Positions 1-7,105 of a DNA stretch of 64,000 bases are shown here, one piece after another. The position numbers were made by a program, and so were the translations under genes. Position 1 is the first letter of the stretch, and each line of letters starts with the position of its first letter. This DNA is from Streptomyces sp. RKAG293. Its GTDB lineage: Bacteria > Actinomycetota > Actinomycetes > Streptomycetales > Streptomycetaceae. The stretch spans positions 5,803,501-5,867,500 of the forward strand of contig NZ_JAJOZB010000001.1 of assembly GCF_023701745.1 (NCBI RefSeq), given 5' to 3'. Under the pieces are notes generated by a model. That model saw nothing but the letters and a program-made list of their open reading frames with translations, had not been told where the DNA came from and did not search any database.

Positions 1-390
1 CGAGTGCACCTGTGGGGCATCGAGGCCACCGAAGGACGCAACCAGGCGGACCCCCTGCTCTGGGAGGTCGACAGCCAGCGCACCTTCGACCTCGAGTTCT
101 GCAAGCCGTATCTGACCCGTCGGCCGGTGCCCGAGTACGGTGACGCGCCGGTGCCCTCGCGCGCGGACGTGCACTTCGTGGGCGCCCGGGTGGCCGGCCA
201 GTGGCTCGCCGTGCGGGGCCGCGACACCCTCGCGGAACTGCTGCCCGGCCGGCCCTATCTGCCGCCGGCCTACGACCAGGAACTGCTCGTCGAAGCCGAG
301 GGATTGCTCGGCATCTCGCTGCGCGCCCACGCCGACCTGCGACGTTCGCTGCGCGACGGCTTCTGGGACCACCTCACCGCCCAGCTCTGA
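1..390 (+). CDS. NYN-domain (LabA/DUF88-like) protein, 3' end only
   Basis: This is the C-terminal 129 residues of a protein that begins outside the window; the frame is open from the first base to TGA at 388-390. The opening stretch VHLWGIEATEGRNQADPLL followed by an acidic/hydrophobic segment resembles the last beta-strand and helix of Streptomyces NYN-domain proteins (PIN-like predicted RNA-acting nucleases), where a similar VHLW motif precedes an NQ pair. The catalytic acidic residues of the domain would lie upstream and are not visible. The remaining ~85 residues look like a lineage-specific tail. It converges on the minus-strand hydrolase 4 nt downstream. The family call rests on this short segment and is moderate. 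Confidence 0.55.
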   Translation, partial: RVHLWGIEATEGRNQADPLLWEVDSQRTFDLEFCKPYLTRRPVPEYGDAPVPSRADVHFVGARVAGQWLAVRGRDTLAELLPGRPYLPPAYDQELLVEAEGLLGISLRAHADLRRSLRDGFWDHLTAQL

Positions 391-394
391 CTCC

Positions 395-1252
395 TCACTC
401 GCCCTTCGAGCTCCAGAAATCGATCAGTGCCTCGGCCGTGGCCTCCGGCTGCTCCACGTTCGGTGAGTGCTCGGCGCCCTTGATGACCACCCGCCGCGCG
501 CCCAGCCGCAGCGCCATGTCGTCGAGCCACTCCGGCGGCCACGCGTAGTCGACGTCGCCGGAGAGCACCAGCGTGCGGATCGGTACGGCGGCCAGCTCGG
601 CGACCCGGTCGGGCTCCGCGATCAGCTGCCCGCCGGTCGCGATCAGCTGCTCCGGGACGTTGCCCATCCAGCGCCGGTAGAGGAACTCCGCGATGGCGGG
701 CGGGACATCCGCCGCGTCGGCGTTCTCCGCGTCCATGTCGCGCATCGCCTGCCAGACCGCCTCCATCCCCATCGCGGGCAGCGCCTCGACGAGCATCCGC
801 GTCCTGGCCTGCTGCTCGGCGTCGATGGCGGCCGGCCCGGAACTCATGATCGTCAGCGACTCCCACGGCGGCACCGCGTCGATCGCCGCCGCCCGCACGA
901 TCAGCCCGCCCAGCGAGTGGCCCAGTACGTGCACCGGACCCGGACCGCCCAGCGCCTCGGTCTGCGCGAGGACGTCGGCGGCCAGTTCGGCCTGGGCGTA
1001 CGCGCTCTCGTCAGCCGGGCCGCCCGTCTCGTGCTGCCCCCTGCCGTCGACCGCGACCACCCGGTAGCCGGCCAGCGCCAGCGGTTCGAGCAGCGCGATG
1101 AAGTCCTCTTTGCTCCCGGTGAACCCGGGCACCAGCAGGGCGGTGCCGAGGACCGCCGTTCCGGCGTCCAGCACCGCGAAGTCGCCCCTCGCGGTGACGA
1201 GGCGGTACGCACGGGCCCCTTCGGGCAGCTCCAGTGTTGGCGGTCTGCTCAT
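395..1252 (-). CDS. alpha/beta hydrolase
   Basis: A 285-aa soluble alpha/beta-hydrolase-fold protein. The nucleophile elbow is GHSLGG with Ser113; the likely acid is Asp233 or Asp235 in LSGDVDYAW and the base is His262 in GAEHSPNVEQP. An oxyanion-hole strand (LLVPGFTGSKED, about 40-50) precedes a GRGQ motif. There is no signal peptide or membrane segment, so it is probably cytoplasmic. The substrate cannot be read from sequence; esters or lactones are typical of the fold. It lies downstream of the DEAD-box helicase on the opposite side of a terminator-flanked gap, so it probably has its own promoter. Confidence 0.85.
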   Translation of the reverse strand: MSRPPTLELPEGARAYRLVTARGDFAVLDAGTAVLGTALLVPGFTGSKEDFIALLEPLALAGYRVVAVDGRGQHETGGPADESAYAQAELAADVLAQTEALGGPGPVHVLGHSLGGLIVRAAAIDAVPPWESLTIMSSGPAAIDAEQQARTRMLVEALPAMGMEAVWQAMRDMDAENADAADVPPAIAEFLYRRWMGNVPEQLIATGGQLIAEPDRVAELAAVPIRTLVLSGDVDYAWPPEWLDDMALRLGARRVVIKGAEHSPNVEQPEATAEALIDFWSSKGE

Positions 1253-1316
1253 GCCGTGAGATTACGCGATGCGTGTGTACGACAGGTTGCGGACAGCGAC
1301 ACCACACCGACGAAAA

Positions 1317-1349
1317 CCGACGCCCCCGGTGAAGAACCGGGGGCGTCGG
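1317..1349 (-). terminator. intrinsic terminator after the DEAD-box helicase
   Basis: A 14-bp perfect stem (1317-1330 with 1336-1349) and 5-nt loop. On the minus strand it is followed by TTTT (plus-strand AAAA at 1313-1316). It sits 44 nt beyond the helicase stop codon. Confidence 0.8.
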
Positions 1350-1392
1350 CGTTGCTGGTGGTGCTGTTCCGCTGTGCTGTTCCGCGGGTCGG

Positions 1393-3102
1393 TCAGCCGT
1401 CGGCCGGCTCGGCCTTCGCGGGACGGGTGCGACGGCGGCGGCGGGCCGGCTTGGCCTCGTCGCCCTCGGCGGCGGGAGCCTCGGCCGGAGCGGCCTCGAC
1501 CACGGCCGCCGGAGCGCCCTCAGCGGCCGGAGCGGCGGCGCGGGTACGGCGACGGCGGCGCGGGGCCGTCTTCGCCTCGCCCTCGGTGTCCGCCACGTCG
1601 ACGACCGGGGTCACGGCCGCGGCCGTGTCCACCGCGACGGCGGCGGTCTCACCGGCGAGGGTCTCACCGGCACGGGTGCGGGTGCGCTGACGCGGGGTGC
1701 GGGTGCGCGGCGGACGCTCCTCGGTGACGGTCGCCGCCGCGGCGGCGACGGCGGGCTTGCGCCCACCGGTCTTGCCGCGGCCACCGGTCTCGCCGAGGTC
1801 CTCGACGGTCTCCGCGCCGAGGCCGGCACGGGTCCGGTCGGCCCGGGGCAGTATGCCCTTGGTGCCGGCCGGGATGTTGAGCAGCTCGTACAGGTGCGCG
1901 GAGGTGGAGTACGTCTCCTCCGGCTCGTCGAACGGCAGGTCCAGCGCCTTGTTGATGAGCTTCCAGCGCGGGATGTCGTCCCAGTCCACCAGCGTGATCG
2001 CGATACCGGTCTTGCCGGCGCGGCCGGTGCGGCCGACGCGGTGGAGGTACGTCTTCTCGTCCTCCGGCGACTGGTAGTTGATGACGTGCGTCACACCGTC
2101 GACGTCGATACCGCGGGCGGCGACGTCGGTGCAGACCAGCACGTCCACCTTGCCGTTGCGGAACGCGCGCAGCGCCTGCTCGCGGGCGCCCTGGCCCAGG
2201 TCGCCGTGGACCGCGCCGGAGGCGAAGCCGCGCTGGGCGAGCTGGTCGGCGATGTCGGCCGCGGTGCGCTTGGTGCGGCAGAAGATCATGGCCAGGCCAC
2301 GGCCGTCGGCCTGCAGGATGCGGGAGACGAGCTCCGGCTTGTCCATGGAGTGCGCGCGGAAGATGTGCTGCGTGATGTTCGCGACAGTCGCGCCCTCGTC
2401 GTCCGGCGAGGTGGCGCGGATGTGCGTGGGCTGCGACATGTACCGGCGGGCCAGGTTGATGACCGCGCCCGGCATGGTGGCCGAGAACAGCATCGTCTGG
2501 CGCTTCGGCGGCAGCATCGCCATGATGCGCTCGACGTCGGGCAGGAAGCCCAGGTCGAGCATCTCGTCGGCCTCGTCCAGGACGAGGGCGCGCACCGACT
2601 TCAGGTTCAGCTTCTTCTGGCCCGCGAGGTCCAGCAGCCGGCCCGGGGTGCCGACGACGATGTCGATGCCCTTCTTGAGGGCCTCGACCTGCGGCTCGTA
2701 GGCGCGGCCGCCGTAGATGGCCAGGACGCGCACATTGCGCACCTTGCCGGCGGTCAGCAGGTCGTTGGTGACCTGCTGGCACAGCTCACGGGTGGGGACG
2801 ACGATCAGGGCCTGCGGCCCGTCGGGGAGGTCCTCGGCCTTGGCACGGCCGGCCTCGACGTCGGCGGCTACGGTGACGCGCTCCAGCAGCGGCAGGCCGA
2901 AGCCCAGCGTCTTGCCGGTGCCGGTCTTGGCCTGGCCGATGATGTCATTGCCCGCCAGGGCGACCGGAAGGGTCATCTCCTGGATCGGGAACGGATTGAT
3001 GATGCCGACAGCCTCAAGGGCCTCGGCGGTCTCGGAAAGGATTCCGAGACTGCGGAAAGTCGTGGTGGTCAGGATGCTTGCCTCTTCTGTGAGACGCGGC
3101 AC
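1393..3102 (-). CDS. DEAD-box ATP-dependent RNA helicase
   Basis: A 569-aa RNA helicase, RhlE/CshA-like, expected to remodel RNA or ribosomal precursors in the cytoplasm. All core motifs are present: Q-motif FPIQ (38-41), motif I AKTGTGKT (58-65), PTREL (103-107), TPGR, DEAD (176-179), SAT (207-209), ARGID and HRVGRTGR (354-361). After about residue 430 there is a basic, low-complexity tail with repeated RRRRRTR blocks separated by Ala/Pro/Glu, as in actinobacterial members, probably for RNA binding. Start choice is uncertain: GTG at 3102 is the longest, but an in-frame CTG at 3072 with a well-placed AGAGG upstream would give a protein starting directly before TTTTFRSLG. A ~340-nt leader region with a hairpin separates it from the divergent ferritin-like gene. 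Confidence 0.93.
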   Translation of the reverse strand: MPRLTEEASILTTTTFRSLGILSETAEALEAVGIINPFPIQEMTLPVALAGNDIIGQAKTGTGKTLGFGLPLLERVTVAADVEAGRAKAEDLPDGPQALIVVPTRELCQQVTNDLLTAGKVRNVRVLAIYGGRAYEPQVEALKKGIDIVVGTPGRLLDLAGQKKLNLKSVRALVLDEADEMLDLGFLPDVERIMAMLPPKRQTMLFSATMPGAVINLARRYMSQPTHIRATSPDDEGATVANITQHIFRAHSMDKPELVSRILQADGRGLAMIFCRTKRTAADIADQLAQRGFASGAVHGDLGQGAREQALRAFRNGKVDVLVCTDVAARGIDVDGVTHVINYQSPEDEKTYLHRVGRTGRAGKTGIAITLVDWDDIPRWKLINKALDLPFDEPEETYSTSAHLYELLNIPAGTKGILPRADRTRAGLGAETVEDLGETGGRGKTGGRKPAVAAAAATVTEERPPRTRTPRQRTRTRAGETLAGETAAVAVDTAAAVTPVVDVADTEGEAKTAPRRRRRTRAAAPAAEGAPAAVVEAAPAEAPAAEGDEAKPARRRRRTRPAKAEPADG

Positions 3103-3230
3103 TGGGCTGTGAGGGGGGTCGAGCGTCCGCGTCCGGAAAGGAACGCCGGGCGCTGACCGCGCAGGTGTCGTCCAGCCGTGGGTGGCTGAGAAGCGCGGGA
3201 CCGCTGCCCTCGCACATGCCGCGAGTGGGC

Positions 3231-3250
3231 CCCTCCTGCTGTCAGGAGGG
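3231..3250 (-). promoter_or_regulatory. hairpin in the helicase/ferritin-like divergent region
   Basis: Perfect 8-bp stem CCCTCCTG/CAGGAGGG with a 4-nt loop, about 130 nt upstream of the helicase start. The gap 3103-3430 holds no convincing gene. A long structured 5' leader is known for cold-inducible DEAD-box helicases, so this could be a leader element. No U-tract follows, so it is not a simple terminator. Confidence 0.35.
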
Positions 3251-3430
3251 CGGTCGGTGTAGGAGCCGATCGGGCCACCGACCGGGCATCCAGATACTGC
3301 GTACAGTGCACAGGAAATTGCCGAAAATCGGCGGAGTGCATTACCACTCTACCCCGGAATCACGCAGCTGCACCCGATCAAATGTTTCGGCGGGGGCTAC
3401 GGGGGTGGTCCGGCGGGAGCCGGACTTGGC

Positions 3431-3436
3431 TATTGT
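3431..3436 (+). promoter_or_regulatory. -10-like hexamer TATTGT, probable leaderless start
   Basis: TATTGT lies 7 nt upstream of the ATG at 3444 with no Shine-Dalgarno in between. This is the same geometry as at ten other genes in the window, and it supports this ATG over the upstream in-frame codons. Confidence 0.5.
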
Positions 3437-3443
3437 GCGCAGC

Positions 3444-4172
3444 ATGGAGACGCCTGACGAGACGACCGCACCTGCCACCGGAATCGCCGCCCTGGACTGG
3501 GCCGGAGCTTCCGCGGACCCCCACTACCGAGCCGCGGTGGTGGATCTGCTGGGTGCGCTGGCCTACGGCGAACTGGCCGCGTTCGAACGCCTCGCGGACG
3601 ACGCGAAGCTCGCGCCGGAGCTCGAGGACAAAGCTCAGCTGGCCGCCATGGCGGCGGCCGAATTCCACCACTTCGAGCGGCTGCGGGACCGGCTTTCCGA
3701 GATCGGGGCCTCCGCGAAGGAGGCGATGGAACCCTTCGGTGCCGCGCTGGACGAGTTCCACCGGCAGACCGCCCCGTCGGACTGGCTGGAGGGTCTGGTC
3801 AAGGCCTACGTCGGCGACTCGATCGCCTCGGACTTCTACCGCGAGGTCGCGGCGCGGCTCGACACCGACACCCGCACGCTCGTCCTGGCCGTACTGGACG
3901 ACACCGGCCACGCCAGCTTCGCCGTCGAGAAGGTCCGCGCCGCCATCGAGGCGGACCCGCGGGTCGGCGGCCGGCTCGCGCTGTGGGCGCGGCGGCTGAT
4001 GGGTGAGGCGCTGTCACAGGCGCAGCGCGTCGTCGCCGACCGGGACGCGCTGTCGACGATGCTCGTCGGGGGAGTGGCCGGCGGTTTCGACCTGGCCGAG
4101 GCCGGCCGGATGTTCACCCGGATCACCGAAGCGCACACCAAGCGGATGGCGGCACTCGGGCTGGCTGCCTGA
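3444..4172 (+). CDS. ferritin-like fold protein (MiaE_2-like)
   Basis: A 242-aa helical protein of the MiaE-like ferritin-fold family (tRNA hydroxylase-like). The iron-ligand signature ExxH is visible as E73-F-H-H76, and further acidic/His-bearing helices (GHASFAVEK, EAHTKRM) follow. Family knowledge suggests a di-iron oxidase or hydroxylase, but its actinobacterial substrate is unknown and a role in tRNA modification is only inference. The frame is open upstream to 3165, but the upstream translation is poor; the ATG at 3444 is chosen because a -10-like TATTGT sits 7 nt before it. GTG at 3435 is the alternative. It is divergent from the helicase, an arrangement also seen in mycobacteria. Confidence 0.8.
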   Translation: METPDETTAPATGIAALDWAGASADPHYRAAVVDLLGALAYGELAAFERLADDAKLAPELEDKAQLAAMAAAEFHHFERLRDRLSEIGASAKEAMEPFGAALDEFHRQTAPSDWLEGLVKAYVGDSIASDFYREVAARLDTDTRTLVLAVLDDTGHASFAVEKVRAAIEADPRVGGRLALWARRLMGEALSQAQRVVADRDALSTMLVGGVAGGFDLAEAGRMFTRITEAHTKRMAALGLAA

Positions 4173-4192
4173 CCGTCGCTCAGGCCTGGTCC

Positions 4193-4471
4193 TCAGGCCC
4201 GCCCCGCGACCGAGTGGCGGAGAAAGCGCCGGTCGTCAGCGGGGCGGACGAGCAGGCTGAGCAGCGCCGCCGCGACGAGCGCCGACACCGGAAGCGTGAC
4301 GGCCGCGTGGCCTGCGCCCAGCACCGTACGGGTGATCAGGCCCCCGACCAGGGCCGCGATCGGACCGGTGGCGAGGACGAGGACGCGGGACGGGAAGCGT
4401 TCGGGCAAGAAGTGCGTGGCGGCGTAGGCGATGCCCAGACCGAGCGCGGCGAATGCGACTGCTTCCCACAT
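4193..4471 (-). CDS. small integral membrane protein
   Basis: A 92-aa protein with about three hydrophobic segments (AVAFAALGLGIAYAAT; VLATGPIAALVGGLI; LPVSALVAAALLSLLV) and a basic C-terminal tail. The ATG at 4471 is preferred because GGAAGGA is placed 8 nt upstream; the frame stays open 36 nt further. No family I can name with confidence; in actinobacteria a similar small membrane gene sits beside DUF3107. It converges on the ferritin-like gene with a 20-nt gap. Confidence 0.7.
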   Translation of the reverse strand: MWEAVAFAALGLGIAYAATHFLPERFPSRVLVLATGPIAALVGGLITRTVLGAGHAAVTLPVSALVAAALLSLLVRPADDRRFLRHSVAGRA

Positions 4472-4540
4472 GTACGGGGTCCTTCCCGAGGGGGCCGACC
4501 GTTGCATAACGGTCCTACCCCTTCGGGGAGCCGGACAAAA

Positions 4541-4578
4541 CGGAGGGCCCGCACCCGATTACGGGTGCGGGCCCTCCG
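4541..4578 (-). terminator. intrinsic terminator after DUF3107 gene
   Basis: Perfect 17-bp stem (4541-4557 / 4562-4578) with ATTA loop. On the minus strand it is followed by TTTT. It lies 5 nt after the DUF3107 stop. Confidence 0.85.
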
Positions 4579-4583
4579 TGTCG

Positions 4584-4814
4584 TCACATCGACGCGCCGA
4601 AGCCGACCTTCCGGCTGGCGGGCTGGCCGATCTCCACGTACGCGAGCTTGGCTGCCGGGATGAGGACCTTGTGGCCGTTCTCGTCCACCAGGCTCAGGAG
4701 CGGGGACGTGCCGGAGATGGCGTCCGCGACCGCCTTCTCGACCTCCTCGGCCGACTGCGCGCTCTCGATGCTGATCTCGCGCGGCGCGTGCTGCACGCCG
4801 ATCTTGACCTCCAC
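4584..4814 (-). CDS. DUF3107 family protein
   Basis: A 76-aa protein matching the actinobacterial DUF3107 family (TB9.4-like in M. tuberculosis): it starts MEVKIGVQHAPREISIES, has an acidic helix (SAEEVEKAVADAI), and ends in the strand-rich AKLAYVEIG segment and FGASM. Function is unknown; the small alpha/beta fold and absence of signals suggest a cytoplasmic protein. The GTG start has GGAGG 9 nt upstream. Its conserved neighbours are the DEAD-box helicase on one side and a TetR regulator on the other. Confidence 0.9.
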   Translation of the reverse strand: MEVKIGVQHAPREISIESAQSAEEVEKAVADAISGTSPLLSLVDENGHKVLIPAAKLAYVEIGQPASRKVGFGASM

Positions 4815-4985
4815 GGCTCTGTACCTCCAGGTCTGGCGGTGTGCGCGTCTTCGCGCCGTACGCAGGAAACACTAGCCGGGCTCTGAGGCGTGGAATCCGA
4901 AGATGATGAACGCCGGTAGCGAACAGCGACGGGGAATAACCGGCGGTGCCCGTCCGCCGGGGACGTCAGCGGTGGCCGGCGGCCG

Positions 4986-5627
4986 TCAGTGGTGGCCGTC
5001 CGTGCCGTGCAGCGGGAAGCCGGCGATACCGCGCCAGGCCAGCGACGTCAGCAGGTTGACGGCGGTGTCGCGGGGGATCTGGCTGTTGCTGGAGAGCCAG
5101 TAGCGGGCCACGACCTGGGAGACGCCGCCGAGGCCGACGGCCAGCAGCATCGACTGTTCGCGGGGCAGCCCGGTGTCCTCCGCGATGACCTCGCAGATCG
5201 CCTCGGCGCATTCCAGCGAGACCTTGTCGACGCGCTCGCGGACCGCGGGCTCGTTCGTCAGGTCCGACTCGAAGACCAGCCGGAAGGCGCCGCCCTCGTC
5301 CTCCACGTACGCGAAATAGGCGTCCATGGTCGCCTCGACGCGCAGTTTGTTGTCGGAGGTGGAGGCCAGTGCGGTACGCACCGCTTGCAGCAGTGACTCG
5401 CAGTGCTGGTCGAGCAGCGCCAGATACAGCTCCAGCTTGCCCGGGAAGTGCTGGTAGAGCACCGGCTTGCTGACGCCGGCCCGCTCGGCGATGTCGTCCA
5501 TCGCGGCGGCGTGGTAGCCCTGGGCGACGAACACTTCCTGGGCCGCGCCCAGGAGTTGTTCGCGGCGGGCCCGGCGGGGCAGGCGGGTGCCGCGCGGGCG
5601 TGCCTGAGTGTGCTCGATGGCTGTCAC
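4986..5627 (-). CDS. TetR-family transcriptional regulator
   Basis: A 213-aa one-component repressor-type regulator. The N-terminal DNA-binding region contains the TetR helix-turn-helix (about 41-62; MDDIAERAGVSKPVLYQHFPGK), followed by an all-helical ligand/dimerisation domain. GTG at 5627 is chosen because GGGAGG lies 4-5 nt upstream; the longer open frame to 5708 has no such site. The gene is the position equivalent of the TetR gene next to DUF3107 in mycobacteria. Its targets are not evident; the adjacent acidic small gene and the hydrolase at 6072 are plausible neighbours but no palindromic operator is obvious. Confidence 0.9.
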   Translation of the reverse strand: MTAIEHTQARPRGTRLPRRARREQLLGAAQEVFVAQGYHAAAMDDIAERAGVSKPVLYQHFPGKLELYLALLDQHCESLLQAVRTALASTSDNKLRVEATMDAYFAYVEDEGGAFRLVFESDLTNEPAVRERVDKVSLECAEAICEVIAEDTGLPREQSMLLAVGLGGVSQVVARYWLSSNSQIPRDTAVNLLTSLAWRGIAGFPLHGTDGHH

Positions 5628-5729
5628 GCCGCCTCCCAATCTGTTGAAGGAACACTGCGGGTGCCATCGTACTTTTCGGTAACGGGGCTGTGCGCGGTGC
5701 GAGAGCACATTCTCACTACCTGGAACCTT

Positions 5730-5966
5730 TCAGCGATAGTCCTCCTCGTCCAGGTTGACGACACGACGTTGTTCCGCGACGTCCACGGGATCGGCGGACG
5801 CGACGGGCGAATCGGAGTCCTCCCCGGCCGGGGCGTCGTGCCGCTGCACGACATCGGTGTGCTGCTCGGCGGCATCGGCTTCGGGGGTTTCGATGTCCAT
5901 CTCGATGGCCGGATCGTCGGCGGCGGCCTCGAATTCATCCTCGGAAATCTGGATTTCGTCGGACAC
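5730..5966 (-). CDS. small acidic protein with AEQ...DEEDYR motif
   Basis: A 78-aa, very acidic, probably disordered protein. It starts at GTG 5966 behind an excellent AAGGGAG site (5-nt spacing); the very long upstream open frame on this strand is a shadow of the hydrolase gene. It contains two related motifs: EADAAEQHTDVVQ around 29-41 and VDVAEQRRVVNLDEEDYR at the C-terminus. I recall the tail motif (AEQ, then a short spacer and a DE(E/D)DYR end) from several Streptomyces small proteins but know no function for it. It is divergent from the hydrolase at 6072. Confidence 0.65.
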   Translation of the reverse strand: MSDEIQISEDEFEAAADDPAIEMDIETPEADAAEQHTDVVQRHDAPAGEDSDSPVASADPVDVAEQRRVVNLDEEDYR

Positions 5967-6059
5967 GGTGACTCCCTTCCTCACTGTCGAGCGTAGGAGC
6001 GCGGGGTCCCGAGCGCAGCCTGTGAGGGCGAACACACAAGCGCATGCGTGATCGTCTCG

Positions 6060-6065
6060 TAACAT
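6060..6065 (+). promoter_or_regulatory. -10-like hexamer TAACAT
   Basis: TAACAT followed by 6 nt and the ATG at 6072, no ribosome-binding site between; candidate leaderless promoter. Confidence 0.5.
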
Positions 6066-6071
6066 TGCCCC

Positions 6072-7097
6072 ATGTCCTCGACGGAGTCTCCTCAAGCTGC
6101 GATCGCTCCCGCAGCCGTCCCCCCGCAGGGGCCGCGGCTCGGACCAGGGGAAACGCAGCGAAATGTGAGTCTGCCCGGCCTTTCTCTGGTGGTCCGCGAG
6201 CGGACCTCGGAGCGCGACGGACTCGAACCGGCCGTTCTTGTGCACGGACTGGGCGGTTCGTCGCAGAACTGGACACAACTGATGGACCGGCTGGCCGACC
6301 GGCTCGACAGCCAGGCACCGGATCTGCCCGGCTTCGGCTTCTCGCCGCCGCCGGACGACGGTGACTACTCGATCGCCGGACACGCCCGGGCGGTGGTCCG
6401 GCTGATCGAGTCGGGTGACCGGGGTCCGGTCCACCTGTTCGGGAACTCGATGGGCGGCGCGGTGGCGACGAAGGTCGCGGCGGCCCGTCCCGACCTGGTC
6501 AGGACGCTGACACTGGTGTCGCCCGCGCTGCCGGAACTTCCGCCGCAGCGCAGCGCGTGGCCGACGGCGCTCGTCTCGATGCCGGGGATTCCGGCGCTCT
6601 ATCTTCGGGCGACCAGGGACTGGCCGGCCGAGCGGCGCACCCAGGAACTGCTCACACTGTGTTACGGCGACGCCTCGTCGGTCGGTGACCGGGCGCGGGC
6701 GGAGGCGGTCGAGGAGTACGAACGGCGCATCGCGCTCCCGTACTTCTGGGATGCGATGGTCCGTTCGACACGGGGCATCGTCAACGCGTACACCTTGGGT
6801 GGACAACACTCTCTGTGGCGGCAGGCGGAGCGGGTGCTCGCCCCGACGCTGCTGGTCTACGGGGGGCGCGACAAGCTGGTCTCCTTCCGGATGGCACGGA
6901 AGGCGTCCCGGGCGTTCCGGGACTCCCGGCTGGTGACGCTGCCCGACAGCGGGCACGTCGCGATGATGGAGCACCCTGACGTGGTGGCACGGGCCGTCCG
7001 GGACCTGCTCGATCAGACGGACGGTCACGTGGTGAACGATGAGACGGACGCACGCGTAATGAACGACAAGACGAGCGACGCGGCGAGCAGGAGCTGA
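6072..7097 (+). CDS. alpha/beta hydrolase
   Basis: A 341-aa hydrolase-fold protein. The oxyanion motif HGLGGSSQNW (58-67) is followed by the nucleophile elbow GNSMGG with Ser126, the acid Asp267 in YGGRDKLV and the base His295 in PDSGHVAMMEHP. This is a complete catalytic triad, close to lipase/haloperoxidase-like esterases. No signal peptide is seen, so it is probably cytoplasmic. The C-terminal ~25 residues are hydrophilic with a repeated TDxHVVND / TDARVMND pattern. It is probably co-transcribed with the DUF3152 gene, which starts 8 nt after its stop. Confidence 0.88.
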   Translation: MSSTESPQAAIAPAAVPPQGPRLGPGETQRNVSLPGLSLVVRERTSERDGLEPAVLVHGLGGSSQNWTQLMDRLADRLDSQAPDLPGFGFSPPPDDGDYSIAGHARAVVRLIESGDRGPVHLFGNSMGGAVATKVAAARPDLVRTLTLVSPALPELPPQRSAWPTALVSMPGIPALYLRATRDWPAERRTQELLTLCYGDASSVGDRARAEAVEEYERRIALPYFWDAMVRSTRGIVNAYTLGGQHSLWRQAERVLAPTLLVYGGRDKLVSFRMARKASRAFRDSRLVTLPDSGHVAMMEHPDVVARAVRDLLDQTDGHVVNDETDARVMNDKTSDAASRS

Positions 7098-7105
7098 TTC
7101 AGGGC

